This document shows positions 1 to 7,839 of a stretch of DNA of 64,000 nt, in pieces; positions within the stretch are counted from its first letter, which is position 1, and each line of letters opens with the position of its first letter. Source of the stretch: JANXZS01 sp963797255. GTDB lineage: Bacteria > Acidobacteriota > Terriglobia > Terriglobales > Acidobacteriaceae. Both the position numbers and the translations under genes were made by a program. The DNA is taken from NCBI GenBank assembly GCA_963797255.1, contig CAWCOV010000012.1, forward strand, positions 310,001 through 374,000, written 5' to 3'. The notes under the pieces are model-generated. The model was not told the DNA's origin, searched no databases, and saw only the letters and a list, made by a program, of their open reading frames with translations.

Positions 1-67
1 TTAACCGCGTCAGGCATTAAGATGTCAGGGTGCTCCCAAAAGGGCTGCCCGATCGGATTTTTCGAAA

Positions 68-1465
68 ATGTTTGAGAAGATCGCCAATATCTTCCGTATT
101 CCCGACCTGCGTAAGCGCGTTCTGTTTACGCTGGGTCTGCTGGCCGTATACCGGCTGGGCGCACATATCCCTACCCCGGGTGTAAACACCAAGCTGCTGG
201 CCCAGTTTTTTGACCAGCAGAGCGGCAGCGCTCTTGGCCTGGTCGATCTGTTCAGCGGCGGCAACCTGCGCCGGCTGACGGTTTTCGCCCTGGGCATCAT
301 GCCGTATATCACCGCATCCATCATCTTCCAATTGCTGACTGTAGTGTATGAGCCCTTGGCTCGTCTGCAGAAGGAAGGCGAACTGGGTCGTCGCAAGATC
401 ACCCAGTGGACTCGTTACCTGACCGTCGTCCTGGCCGCGATCCAGTCTTTCGCCATAGCCATGACGTTGAATAGCGGCGCGGGGGGCGTGTCGTACGTGC
501 TCAATCCGGGACCAGGCTTCATTCTGATGACCATGCTCACGCTCACCACGGGCACCGCCTTCATCATGTGGCTGGGTGAGCAGATTACCGACCGTGGTGT
601 CGGTAACGGCATGAGTTTGCTGATCTTCGCCGGCATCGTAGTCGGTATTCCCCGCGGTATCGCGGACCTGGTGGACAAGGTTCGTACTTCGGCCTGGGGA
701 TCGCTGACCGTGATCGTTGTCGCCCTGCTGATTGCGGCCATGATCGCCATCGTAGCGTTCATCGTTTTCGTGGAACGCAGCGAGCGGCGCATCCCGGTGC
801 AGTATGCCAAGCGCATCGTAGGACGCAGGCTGATGGGCGGCCAATCGACCCATCTGCCTCTCAAGGTTAATTCCGGCGGCGTTATGCCGGTCATTTTTGC
901 CAGTTCAATTTTGTCGGCGCCGTTGCTGTTTGCGAACATGAGTATTGTTCACAACAACAACTTCCTGACGCGGGTTTTCGAGGGCATGCGCCCCGGCGAG
1001 CCATGGTACGAGTTGCTGTACATGGTCGCGATTATCTTCTTTGCGTACTTCTATATCTCCATCGTCTTTCGGCCGGACGATATCGCAGACAACATGCGGA
1101 AATATGGCGGATTCATCCCCGGAATTCGCCCCGGTAAACGGACGTCGGACTACATCAACGACATACTTACGCGCATCACGCTGGTGGGCGCGCTGTACCT
1201 TATCGTGATTTCCCTGGTCCCTCAGATCCTGATCAGCGGCATTCACTTGAATAATTTATGGCTGGTAGGCGGCTTCTTCGAAAGATTGCCGGTATGGGTG
1301 ACCCATGGACTGGGCGTCAACTTCTACTTCGGCGGCACCTCGCTGCTGATCGTGGTGGGTGTCGCAATGGACACGGTCAACCAAGTGGAAAGCCAGCTCA
1401 TTATGCGCCACTATGAAGGATTTTCTCCCAAGAGCGGCCGCATTCGGGGAAGGCGGAACTGGTAG
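68..1465 (+). CDS. secY: Preprotein translocase subunit SecY
   Basis: SecY forms the protein-conducting channel of the inner-membrane SecYEG translocon. The 465-residue product has the usual SecY length and about ten hydrophobic segments. The N-terminal RKRVLFTLGLLAVYRLGAHI region, the PGVNT plug-side segment and the cytoplasmic RKYGGFIPGIRPGKRT loop are all family hallmarks. The ATG at 68 gives the normal SecY N-terminus (MFEKIANIFRIPDLR). It is the first gene of the segment, in the classical spc order just before adk, whose GTG start overlaps the secY stop by one base. The 67 bases before it hold no complete gene; they are probably the end of, or spacer after, rplO, which lies outside the window. 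Confidence 0.97.
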   Translation: MFEKIANIFRIPDLRKRVLFTLGLLAVYRLGAHIPTPGVNTKLLAQFFDQQSGSALGLVDLFSGGNLRRLTVFALGIMPYITASIIFQLLTVVYEPLARLQKEGELGRRKITQWTRYLTVVLAAIQSFAIAMTLNSGAGGVSYVLNPGPGFILMTMLTLTTGTAFIMWLGEQITDRGVGNGMSLLIFAGIVVGIPRGIADLVDKVRTSAWGSLTVIVVALLIAAMIAIVAFIVFVERSERRIPVQYAKRIVGRRLMGGQSTHLPLKVNSGGVMPVIFASSILSAPLLFANMSIVHNNNFLTRVFEGMRPGEPWYELLYMVAIIFFAYFYISIVFRPDDIADNMRKYGGFIPGIRPGKRTSDYINDILTRITLVGALYLIVISLVPQILISGIHLNNLWLVGGFFERLPVWVTHGLGVNFYFGGTSLLIVVGVAMDTVNQVESQLIMRHYEGFSPKSGRIRGRRNW

Positions 1466-2181
1466 TGAGCTCGACCATTTCAGAAGAAGACACTGTGGAA
1501 GTGCAGTCGAAACATGTGATTCCCGGGCCAATCCTGTTGTTGGGTGCTCCGGGCGTCGGCAAGGGAACTCAGGCACAGGAAATTGTGAAAGCCTGGGGGA
1601 TACCGCAGATCTCCACTGGAGACATTCTGCGTGGGAATGTGGCTCGCAACACCGAATTGGGAGTGCTGGCCAAGGAAATCATGTGCCGGGGAGAGCTTGT
1701 TCCGGACGGCCTGGTCAATCGGATGGTGGCAGCGCGCCTGACCGAACCGGACACCGTAAACGGCTATATTCTGGATGGATTTCCCCGGACAATCGGGCAG
1801 GCAACATGGCTGGATAAGCATCTGGCGGAGCAGCAAAGCCCGCTTCCAGTCGTTGCTGTAAGCATCAATGTGGGTTATACTCAGTTGTTGCGTCGAATTA
1901 CCGGACGGCGCAATTGTCTCGCCTCCCAGCATATTTACAACATCTATTTCCAGCCGCCAAAGCACGACATGGTGTGCGACTTGGATGGCTCGCCGCTGGT
2001 CCAGCGTGCTGACGATACTGAGAAGGTTTTTGAAGAGCGGATGCGGAACTACGAATCGCAGACGGCTCCGGTAATTGAGCACTATCGCGCACTTGGCCGC
2101 TTCAGTGAAGCGAACGGCGAGCAGGCGGTCGGGCAGGTTGCCGCGGAGATTTTGGCTGCGGTTGAGCGGTTGAGGAGCTGA
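1465..2181 (+). CDS. adk: Adenylate kinase
   Basis: Catalyses AMP + ATP = 2 ADP in the cytosol. The P-loop GAPGVGKGTQ, the AMP-site STGDILR and DGFPRT segments and the LID start RRITGRRNC identify a bacterial Adk. At 238 residues it is about 20 longer than typical, because of an N-terminal extension if the GTG at 1465 is used; an AAGG-rich SD precedes it and secY and adk overlap by one base (TAGTG), which suggests translational coupling. A later in-frame GTG at 1501 would remove most of the extension. The LID four-residue site reads C-x2-S ... C-x2-D: neither the full four-Cys zinc site nor the His/Ser/Asp/Thr network of enterobacterial enzymes. Confidence 0.96.
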   Translation: MSSTISEEDTVEVQSKHVIPGPILLLGAPGVGKGTQAQEIVKAWGIPQISTGDILRGNVARNTELGVLAKEIMCRGELVPDGLVNRMVAARLTEPDTVNGYILDGFPRTIGQATWLDKHLAEQQSPLPVVAVSINVGYTQLLRRITGRRNCLASQHIYNIYFQPPKHDMVCDLDGSPLVQRADDTEKVFEERMRNYESQTAPVIEHYRALGRFSEANGEQAVGQVAAEILAAVERLRS

Positions 2182-2188
2182 TTCTCCG

Positions 2189-2935
2189 ATGATTATGATC
2201 AAGACGCCGCAGGAGATTGAGAAAATGCGGCGTGCCGGCGATATTGTGCGCCAGACCCTCGAGTTGGTTCGTGGGCTGGTGAAGCCGGGAGCAACAACGC
2301 TGGACCTGGAGCGGGCGGCAGAGAAGAAAATTGCCGATCTGGGTGCTGTTCCAGCTTTCAAGGGGTATCACGGTTACCCGTGTGTATTGTGCACTTCGGT
2401 CAACAGCGAGGTGGTGCACGGCATACCTTCGGGGCAACGGATACTTCAAGAAGGAGACATCGTCTCGATCGACTGTGGCGCGGTAATTGACGGGTATTTT
2501 GGAGACTCGGCGATTACGGTTCCGGTGGGCGAGAAGGTGGCTCCGGAAACGTTGCGTTTGCTGAAAGTTACGAAAGCATCGCTTGAGAATGCGATCCGCA
2601 CCGTGAAGGTGGGAGCCACTCTCGGCGATGTTGGCGCGGCAGTTCAGGAAGTGGTCGAGTCAGACGGTTTTAGCGTGGTACGCGATTTTGTAGGGCATGG
2701 CATTGGTACGCGGATGCATGAAGATCCGCAGGTCCCGAATTACGGCAAGCGCGGCATGGGATTGAAGTTGCGCGAGGGCATGGTAATCGCGATCGAGCCA
2801 ATGGTGAATGCAGGCAAGCCGGGCGTCCAGGTGTTGAGCGACGGCTGGACGGCTGTGACGCAGGACGGCAGCATGAGTGCGCATTTCGAGCACACTGTCG
2901 CAGTTACGGCAGATGGCGCAGTAGTGCTGACATAG
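2189..2935 (+). CDS. map: Methionine aminopeptidase, type I
   Basis: Removes the initiator methionine from nascent proteins. The 248-residue product is a single type I pita-bread domain. All expected metal and catalytic residues are visible: His in VVHGIPSG, Asp in SIDCGAVIDGYFGDSA, His in GHGIGTRMHEDP, Glu in IEPMVNAG, and the last Glu in HFEHTVAVT. It starts 7 bases after adk with an internal GAGGAG upstream; a second ATG two codons later (2195) is also possible. Its place between adk and infA is the standard spc/alpha arrangement in many phyla. Confidence 0.97.
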   Translation: MIMIKTPQEIEKMRRAGDIVRQTLELVRGLVKPGATTLDLERAAEKKIADLGAVPAFKGYHGYPCVLCTSVNSEVVHGIPSGQRILQEGDIVSIDCGAVIDGYFGDSAITVPVGEKVAPETLRLLKVTKASLENAIRTVKVGATLGDVGAAVQEVVESDGFSVVRDFVGHGIGTRMHEDPQVPNYGKRGMGLKLREGMVIAIEPMVNAGKPGVQVLSDGWTAVTQDGSMSAHFEHTVAVTADGAVVLT

Positions 2936-2989
2936 AGAATTTGGAACCCCGCCCGCAGACAAACGCTGCAGGCAGAATCAGGACATAGA

Positions 2990-3208
2990 TTGTCGAAGGA
3001 AGACGCGATTGAAGTAATGGCGGTGGTGGTTGAAACGCTGCCCAATGCCATGTTCAAAGTAGAGCTCGAGAACAAGCACCAGGTTCTGGCTCACGTCTCA
3101 GGGCGTATGCGGAAGAATTTCATCCGTATCCTTCCCGGCGACAGGGTTGCGGTTGAGCTTAGCCCCTACGATTTGACCCGTGGGCGCATTGTTTACCGAT
3201 ACAAGTGA
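2990..3208 (+). CDS. infA: Translation initiation factor IF-1
   Basis: IF-1 binds the 30S A site during initiation. The 72-residue product is the normal size and carries the OB-fold signature, including VLAHVSGRMRKNFIRILPGD and the C-terminal SPYDLTRGRIVYRYK. The start is a TTG at 2990; it gives the canonical MSKED N-terminus and has an AGGA six bases upstream, so the rare start codon is well supported. It lies 54 bases after map and 91 before rpmJ. Confidence 0.96.
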   Translation: MSKEDAIEVMAVVVETLPNAMFKVELENKHQVLAHVSGRMRKNFIRILPGDRVAVELSPYDLTRGRIVYRYK

Positions 3209-3299
3209 TTGAGTAGTGAATCCTCGGGATTTGGCTTTCAGGGTTATCTTGCCGGCTTCCGGAGAACGTAGCGCTGGTTTATTGAGTCAGGAGCAGTAA

Positions 3300-3413
3300 A
3301 TGAAAGTTCGGGCATCGGTTAAGAAGATTTGTGACAAGTGCAAAGTCATCCACCGCCGTGGGGTGGTTCGGGTGATTTGTGAGAATGCAAAGCACAAGCA
3401 GCGCCAGGGTTAA
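3300..3413 (+). CDS. rpmJ: 50S ribosomal protein L36
   Basis: A 37-residue L36. It has the zinc-ribbon arrangement: Cys-x2-Cys (CDKC), then a third Cys and a His as C-x4-H (CENAKH). This is therefore the zinc-binding form rather than the cysteine-free paralogue. An AGGAG lies six bases before the ATG. It sits between infA and rpsM, the usual position. Confidence 0.95.
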   Translation: MKVRASVKKICDKCKVIHRRGVVRVICENAKHKQRQG

Positions 3414-3590
3414 GCCCCATCGCTTCGAAGTGCATTGAAAGACGTGCCAACCGCCGAAGAGGCAGGGGCTAGTTAGCCAAAAAGGCTTGCGATGAACCCC
3501 GAGGCTCGTTTCAACAGGTAAACCGGAAAGATCCGGGGAACCACAACCGCCGGTTTCAGAAGATGGATCCCGGCATGAGAAGGAATCAGC
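3413..3590 (+). promoter_or_regulatory. Structured 177-base spacer before rpsM
   Basis: The gap between rpmJ and rpsM is long for this operon and contains no ORF. Two pairings are visible by eye: AGCCCC (3413-3418) with GGGGCT (3465-3470), and AAACCGG (3520-3526) with CCGGTTT (3550-3556). The second ends about 34 bases before the rpsM start. In gammaproteobacteria the alpha operon leader at this position binds S4; whether this unrelated sequence does the same is only inference. The rpsM SD (GAGAAGGA) lies at 3577-3584. Confidence 0.35.
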
Positions 3591-3977
3591 ATGGCACGTA
3601 TTGCTGGCGTCGATCTGCCCCGCAACAAGCAGGCACGGATCGCGCTTACGTATATCTTCGGGATCGGCAACCCGCGTGCGCTGCGCATCCTGGGAACGGC
3701 CAATGTAGACCCGTTCAAGAAGGTCCAGGATCTCGGCGAAGACGAGGTCAACCGCATCCGTACGGCGATTGAAGACGAAGGCAATGTGGAAGGCGATCTC
3801 CGCAAGGATGTCTCCATGCACATCAAGCGCCTGATCGACATTCAGTCCTATCGTGGGCTCCGCCATCGTCGCAGCTTGCCGACGCGCGGCCAGCGCACCC
3901 ACACCAACGCCCGCACCCGCAAGGGTCCGCGCAAGGGTACGGTCACGAACCGTAAGAAAGCAGTGTCGAAGACCTAA
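3591..3977 (+). CDS. rpsM: 30S ribosomal protein S13
   Basis: S13 sits in the head of the 30S subunit and contacts the P-site tRNA. The 128-residue sequence begins MARIAGVDLPRNKQ, has the helix-two-turn-helix segment and ends with the basic C-terminal tail (RGQRTHTNARTRKGPRKG) that reaches the decoding region. Start ATG with GAGAAGGA six bases upstream. Its stop overlaps the rpsK start by one base (TAATG), so the two are likely translationally coupled. Confidence 0.97.
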   Translation: MARIAGVDLPRNKQARIALTYIFGIGNPRALRILGTANVDPFKKVQDLGEDEVNRIRTAIEDEGNVEGDLRKDVSMHIKRLIDIQSYRGLRHRRSLPTRGQRTHTNARTRKGPRKGTVTNRKKAVSKT

Positions 3978-4396
3978 TGGCGAAACCAGAGAAGGGTACT
4001 GCCGGAAAGGCCGGCAAAAACAAGAAGTTCAAGAAGCGCGAGCGCAAGAATGTGCCCTATGGATTGGTTTACGTCCAAGCCACATTCAACAACACGATCG
4101 TGACCATTACCGACGGACAAGGCAACACGTTGTCCTGGAAGAGCTCCGGTTCACTGGGCTTCCGCGGATCGCGCAAGGGAACTCCCTTCGCGGCCCAGCA
4201 GGCAGCGGTGAACGCAGCCAACCAGGCGCGTGACCACGGTCTACGTTCGGTCGACGTGCGCGTCAGCGGTCCGGGATCGGGACGGGAATCGGCAGTCCGC
4301 GCACTTGCGGCAGCCGGTCTCGATGTTCGCTCCATCCGTGACGTTACGCCGATTCCGCACAACGGCTGCCGTCCGCCGAAGCGTCGCAGAGTCTGA
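3977..4396 (+). CDS. rpsK: 30S ribosomal protein S11
   Basis: S11 forms part of the 30S platform near the 3' end of 16S rRNA. The 139-residue product has a lysine-rich N-terminus, then the core motifs VQATFNNTIVTITD, GFRGSRKGTPFAAQ and the C-terminal DVTPIPHNGCRPPKRRRV. It starts at an ATG overlapping the rpsM stop and is followed by a 118-base spacer with a strong hairpin before rpsD. Confidence 0.97.
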   Translation: MAKPEKGTAGKAGKNKKFKKRERKNVPYGLVYVQATFNNTIVTITDGQGNTLSWKSSGSLGFRGSRKGTPFAAQQAAVNAANQARDHGLRSVDVRVSGPGSGRESAVRALAAAGLDVRSIRDVTPIPHNGCRPPKRRRV

Positions 4397-4407
4397 TTTT
4401 CGCTTTA

Positions 4408-4441
4408 TCGAGCCGCAAGCCTGCTTTGCAGGAGGGCTCGA
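4408..4441 (+). promoter_or_regulatory. Nested hairpin in the rpsK-rpsD spacer
   Basis: An outer stem TCGAGCC (4408-4414) pairs with GGCTCGA (4435-4441), and inside it CCTGC (4420-4424) pairs with GCAGG (4428-4432) around a TTT loop. No T-tract follows, so it is not a simple terminator. It lies about 70 bases ahead of rpsD, whose product S4 is a known autoregulator in other bacteria. A role in processing, mRNA stability or S4 feedback is inference. Confidence 0.5.
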
Positions 4442-4514
4442 AAACTTAACAGGGGATCGGGATGAAGGAGAGCCACTCCGTAAACCGATCGTCCTCTGAA
4501 ACAGGAGAAAGAAA

Positions 4515-5144
4515 TTGGCACGTTATACCGGACCAGTATGCCGCCTTTGCCGTCGCGAAGGCACGAAGCTCTTTCTGAAGGGCACCAAGTGTTTTTCGGA
4601 GAAATGCCCCATTGAGAAGCGCAACTTTGCCCCTGGCCAGCATGGCAAGGATCGCAAGGCGAAGATTGTAGGCTATGGCCTGCAACTGCGCGAAAAGCAG
4701 AAGGCGAAACGCATTTACTTCACGCTCGAAGGCCAGTTCCGCGCCTACTACGAGAAGGCGACCCGCACTCAGGGTGTCACCGGCGAATTGCTCCTGCAGC
4801 AATTGGAGCGCCGCCTGGACAACGTTGCTTTCCGCATGGGACTTGCCACATCGCGCCGCCAGGCTCGCCAGATCGTCCGCCACGGACACGTGGAAGTGAA
4901 CGGCCGCAAGGTCAACATTCCTTCGTTCCAGGTGAAGATCGGGGACGAGATTCGCGTTCGCGAAAACAGCAAGAAGCTTGTGTTGCTTGAGGCTTCGCGC
5001 GAGTTTGCCAGCCACCAGGTTCCGCCGCAGTGGCTCACGATGGATGCCGCCAATCTGACAGGAAAAGTGATTGCGCTGCCGAAGCGCGAAGACATTAACC
5101 TGCCGGTGAACGAGCAGCTGATCGTCGAACTTTACAGCAAGTAA
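4515..5144 (+). CDS. rpsD: 30S ribosomal protein S4
   Basis: S4 is a primary 16S-binding protein that starts 30S assembly. The 209-residue product begins MARYTGPVCRLCRREG and has four N-terminal cysteines (C9, C12, C26 and C31 approximately) of the zinc-binding type, followed by the S4 RNA-binding domain (LDNVAFRMGLATSRRQARQI). The start is a TTG at 4515 with AGGAG seven bases upstream; it restores the invariant N-terminus. It is flanked by long spacers on both sides. Confidence 0.97.
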   Translation: MARYTGPVCRLCRREGTKLFLKGTKCFSEKCPIEKRNFAPGQHGKDRKAKIVGYGLQLREKQKAKRIYFTLEGQFRAYYEKATRTQGVTGELLLQQLERRLDNVAFRMGLATSRRQARQIVRHGHVEVNGRKVNIPSFQVKIGDEIRVRENSKKLVLLEASREFASHQVPPQWLTMDAANLTGKVIALPKREDINLPVNEQLIVELYSK

Positions 5145-5206
5145 GCGTGGACGGCGAAAGTCGCCTGCGCTCGAACACCGGGCAGCGTAAGTTGCCGGGA
5201 GCAGTA

Positions 5207-5222
5207 CCGCGAATCTTCGCGG
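5207..5222 (+). promoter_or_regulatory. Perfect inverted repeat in the rpsD-rpoA spacer
   Basis: CCGCGAA and TTCGCGG flank a two-base centre within the 164-base gap between rpsD and rpoA. As RNA this would fold to a six-pair GC-rich stem with a four-base loop. There is no following T-run. Its function is unknown; an mRNA-processing or stability element is possible. Confidence 0.4.
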
Positions 5223-5308
5223 AGTAAGTCAAAAATCAACGAGGGAGAACAGGCGCGGCCGTTGCAGAATGCTTCGCGACGCTTGCCGTGCAGGAGCGAG
5301 ATAACGAT

Positions 5309-6406
5309 ATGCTTTGGAGAGGATTTCAAAAACCGAAACGTCTTGCAGTCGATACCGAGACGCTTACAGAGAAGTACGGGAAGTTCAGTGCTCAGCCTTT
5401 TGAGCGTGGCTTCGGTACCACCATCGGAAACGCGCTGCGACGCACATTGCTCTCATCGATTGAAGGCGCAGCTGTAACCGCCGTCAAAATCGAGGGCGTG
5501 CTGCACGAGTTCCAATCGATCACCGGCGTTGTCGAAGACGCGACGGACATCATCCTGAACTTGAAACAGATTCCTTTCAAGCTCAACGGTGAAGGTCCCA
5601 AGGCGCTCTATCTTCGCGCGGACCAGCCCGGCGTCATTACTTCCGGCATGATCGAAGCAGATGGTGACGTTGAAATTCTGGACAAGGATGTCTACATCGC
5701 GACCGTGAGCGAAGGCGGCAAGCTCGACATGGAAATGCGCTTGAAGCGCGGCCGTGGATACATCTCCGCCGACAAGAACTTTGATTCTGATCTGGGCATT
5801 GGCTTTATCCCGGTTGACTCCGTTCACTCGCCGGTTCGCAAGGTGAACTACGCAGTGGATGCAGCCCGTCTGGGTCAGATTACCGACTTTGACAAGCTCA
5901 CGCTCGAAGTCTGGACCAATGGATCGGTGCTTCCGGCCGATGCGGTTGGCCTGGCGGCGAAGCTGCTCAAGGACCACATGAGCATCTTCATCAACTTCGA
6001 AGAAGAGATCGAAGAGTCCGGCACGGCAGATGAAGGCCGTCTGCAGTTGCGCAATGAGAATCTCAATCGCTCGGTTGAAGAGCTTGAGCTCTCGGTTCGC
6101 AGCTACAACTGCCTGAAGAATGCCAATATTCAGACCATCGGCGAACTGGTGCAGAAGACCGAAGCCGAGATGCTGAAGACCAAGAACTTTGGCCGCAAGT
6201 CCTTGAACGAGATCAAGGAAATTCTGGCTCAGATGGGCTTGTCGCTTGGCATGAAGATTGATGAGAGCGGAAACGCGGTCCCCGGACCGACGAGCGTACT
6301 GCCCGCGGCAACGCTGGCGGCAAGCTACAACCGCTTTGACGATGAAGACGACGAAGAAGGTCTGGATGCGGATATTCCGCTGCAGACCGAACCAGAGAAC
6401 TTCTAA
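5309..6406 (+). CDS. rpoA: DNA-directed RNA polymerase alpha subunit
   Basis: Alpha dimerises to nucleate RNA polymerase assembly and contacts UP elements and activators. The product has the amino-terminal domain (about 1-230, with ERGFGTTIGNALRRTLLSS) and the carboxy-terminal domain (LKNANIQTIGELVQKTE and KNFGRKSLNEIKEIL), then an acidic tail of about 40 residues. I take the ATG at 5309 (365 residues), which gives the family start MLWRGFQKPK; a GTG at 5288 would add seven residues. The AGGAG at 5292-5296 lies 12 bases before 5309. rplQ follows after a palindromic spacer. Confidence 0.96.
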   Translation: MLWRGFQKPKRLAVDTETLTEKYGKFSAQPFERGFGTTIGNALRRTLLSSIEGAAVTAVKIEGVLHEFQSITGVVEDATDIILNLKQIPFKLNGEGPKALYLRADQPGVITSGMIEADGDVEILDKDVYIATVSEGGKLDMEMRLKRGRGYISADKNFDSDLGIGFIPVDSVHSPVRKVNYAVDAARLGQITDFDKLTLEVWTNGSVLPADAVGLAAKLLKDHMSIFINFEEEIEESGTADEGRLQLRNENLNRSVEELELSVRSYNCLKNANIQTIGELVQKTEAEMLKTKNFGRKSLNEIKEILAQMGLSLGMKIDESGNAVPGPTSVLPAATLAASYNRFDDEDDEEGLDADIPLQTEPENF

Positions 6407-6417
6407 AGAAATTAGTC

Positions 6418-6502
6418 AGTTCTCAGTTATCAGTTGCCGGTGGTTTTGCTACCGGTAAACGGCGTGAAATCTCCGGCAACTGGATACTGATGACTGAGAA
6501 CT
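6418..6502. repeat. Long imperfect palindrome between rpoA and rplQ
   Basis: The left arm, 6418-6440 (AGTTCTCAGTTATCAG then TTGCCGG), is largely the reverse complement of the right arm, 6473-6502 (CCGGCAACT ... GACTGAGAACT). The right arm carries about six extra bases. Inside is a smaller pairing, CCGGT (6438-6442) with ACCGG (6451-6455). The CTCAGT/ATCAGT-like repetitive composition resembles short intergenic palindromic elements. I see no second copy in this window, so whether it is a genome-wide repeat is unknown. Confidence 0.6.
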
Positions 6503-6521
6503 CAAGATAGAGAGATTGACC

Positions 6522-6992
6522 ATGCGCCATCGTAAAGCAGGATACAAACTCGGACGCAACACCAGCCACCGCCGCGCCTTGCTGCGCAACCTGGTTACGT
6601 CCATTCTTATCGAGGACCGGGTAGAGACCACCCTAACCAAGGCGAAAGCTGTCCGTCCCCACGTCGAACGAATGATCACGCTGGGCAAAAAAGGCGATCT
6701 TCACGCACGCCGTCAGGCGCTTTCGTTCCTGATGACGCGGGAAGCAGTTTCGCGCCTGTTTGACACAGTCGCTCCCCGTTACGGCGATCGCAACGGCGGT
6801 TACCTTCGCATCGTCCGCACTGGCTTCCAGCGCGGCGACGGCGCGGAAAAGGCATACATCGAACTGCTCGGAGCGGAACAGCTTCTCGACGAGAAGCGGC
6901 AGAAGCGTGCGGAAGTTCGCGCCAAGCGCCGCGCCGACATGGAAGAAGCCATGAGCAAGTCTGAACCTTCCGGCGAAGAAGGCAAAGCTTAG
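6522..6992 (+). CDS. rplQ: 50S ribosomal protein L17
   Basis: L17 lies near the peptide exit tunnel of the 50S subunit. The product begins MRHRKAGYKLGRNTSHRRAL and contains the family motif TTLTKAKAVRPHVERMITLGK. At 156 residues it is longer than the ~120-residue short forms, owing to a charged C-terminal extension (KRAEVRAKRRADMEEA). I use the ATG at 6522; a TTG two codons upstream is possible, but the ATG gives the canonical N-terminus and has AGAGAG about seven bases upstream. It closes the operon. Confidence 0.96.
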   Translation: MRHRKAGYKLGRNTSHRRALLRNLVTSILIEDRVETTLTKAKAVRPHVERMITLGKKGDLHARRQALSFLMTREAVSRLFDTVAPRYGDRNGGYLRIVRTGFQRGDGAEKAYIELLGAEQLLDEKRQKRAEVRAKRRADMEEAMSKSEPSGEEGKA

Positions 6993-7020
6993 CCTCAGGC
7001 GTTTTGAGTAATCAACGAAC

Positions 7021-7054
7021 GACCGCACCTCTATAAGGGGTGCGGTCATTTTTT
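7021..7054 (+). terminator. Rho-independent terminator after rplQ
   Basis: GACCGCACC (7021-7029) pairs with GGTGCGGTC (7039-7047), followed directly by ATTTTTTG. A strong nine-pair stem with T-tract closes the ribosomal operon. Confidence 0.93.
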
Positions 7055-7166
7055 GTTGCTGCTACGTTTTTCGTGAAGCGTAGCTTCCGCGATTTCATCC
7101 TAATGAGCGGCCTCTTTCTTCCACTAACTGCGGCGACCAATTTGAAATCTGAATGGGAGAGTTGAA

Positions 7167-7799
7167 ATGAAAGTCACACTGTACGGAGCTACCGGAATGA
7201 TCGGCAGCCGTATCCTGCGTGAGCTATCCTCGCGTGGACACCAGGTCACAGCAGTTGCACGCGACACCGGAAAAATTCCTGCATTGCCCGGCGTCACCAC
7301 GAAGGCGGGAAACATCTTCGACACAGAAGATGTCGCAGGTACTGTCAAGGGTGCCGATGCGGTTATCTGCGCCTATTCTCCGGGCTATGAGGCGGTGGGA
7401 GATAAGCTTCATGACGCGTTCGCCTCCATTGTGCGGGCGCTCGATACGGCGGGCGTGAAAAGGCTGATCGCCGTTGGTGGAGCCGGCAGTCTTGAGGTTG
7501 CGCCCGGTCTTCAGCTTGTCGACAGTCCTGATTTTCCGGCCGCATGGAAAGAGATCGCCCTGAAGCACAGAGAAGCGCTGCAGGTCATCAAGAATTCCGA
7601 CCTAGACTGGACCTCGCTTAGTCCCTCCGCAATGATCGAGCCGGGGGAGCGCACAGGTAAATTCCGTCTTAGCAACGACAGTCTCCTGACCGACAGCAGC
7701 GGTCAGAGCCGCATCTCGGCGGAAGATTTCGCCATTGCGCTGGTGGATGAATTGGAACATCCCAAGCATGTTCGGAAGAGATTTACTGCGGGATATTGA
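7167..7799 (+). CDS. NAD(P)-binding Rossmann-fold protein (atypical SDR / NmrA-like)
   Basis: The 210-residue protein starts with the nucleotide-binding pattern VTLYGATGMIGSRIL followed by an Arg-rich strand end (AVARD), typical of NADPH-binding atypical short-chain dehydrogenases of the flavin-reductase/biliverdin-reductase-B group. The middle has DAVICAYSPG and AVGGAGSLE, where similar proteins line the cofactor site, and a Ser-rich segment (DWTSLSPSAMIEPGERTG) near the substrate region. No Tyr-x3-Lys catalytic pair is obvious. GGGAG precedes the ATG by about nine bases. It stands alone after the ribosomal operon terminator, and the substrate cannot be told from sequence. Confidence 0.85.
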   Translation: MKVTLYGATGMIGSRILRELSSRGHQVTAVARDTGKIPALPGVTTKAGNIFDTEDVAGTVKGADAVICAYSPGYEAVGDKLHDAFASIVRALDTAGVKRLIAVGGAGSLEVAPGLQLVDSPDFPAAWKEIALKHREALQVIKNSDLDWTSLSPSAMIEPGERTGKFRLSNDSLLTDSSGQSRISAEDFAIALVDELEHPKHVRKRFTAGY

Positions 7800-7839
7800 T
7801 TCGCAAAGGATCGAGAAACAGGCGGCAGCTGAGGGGAGA

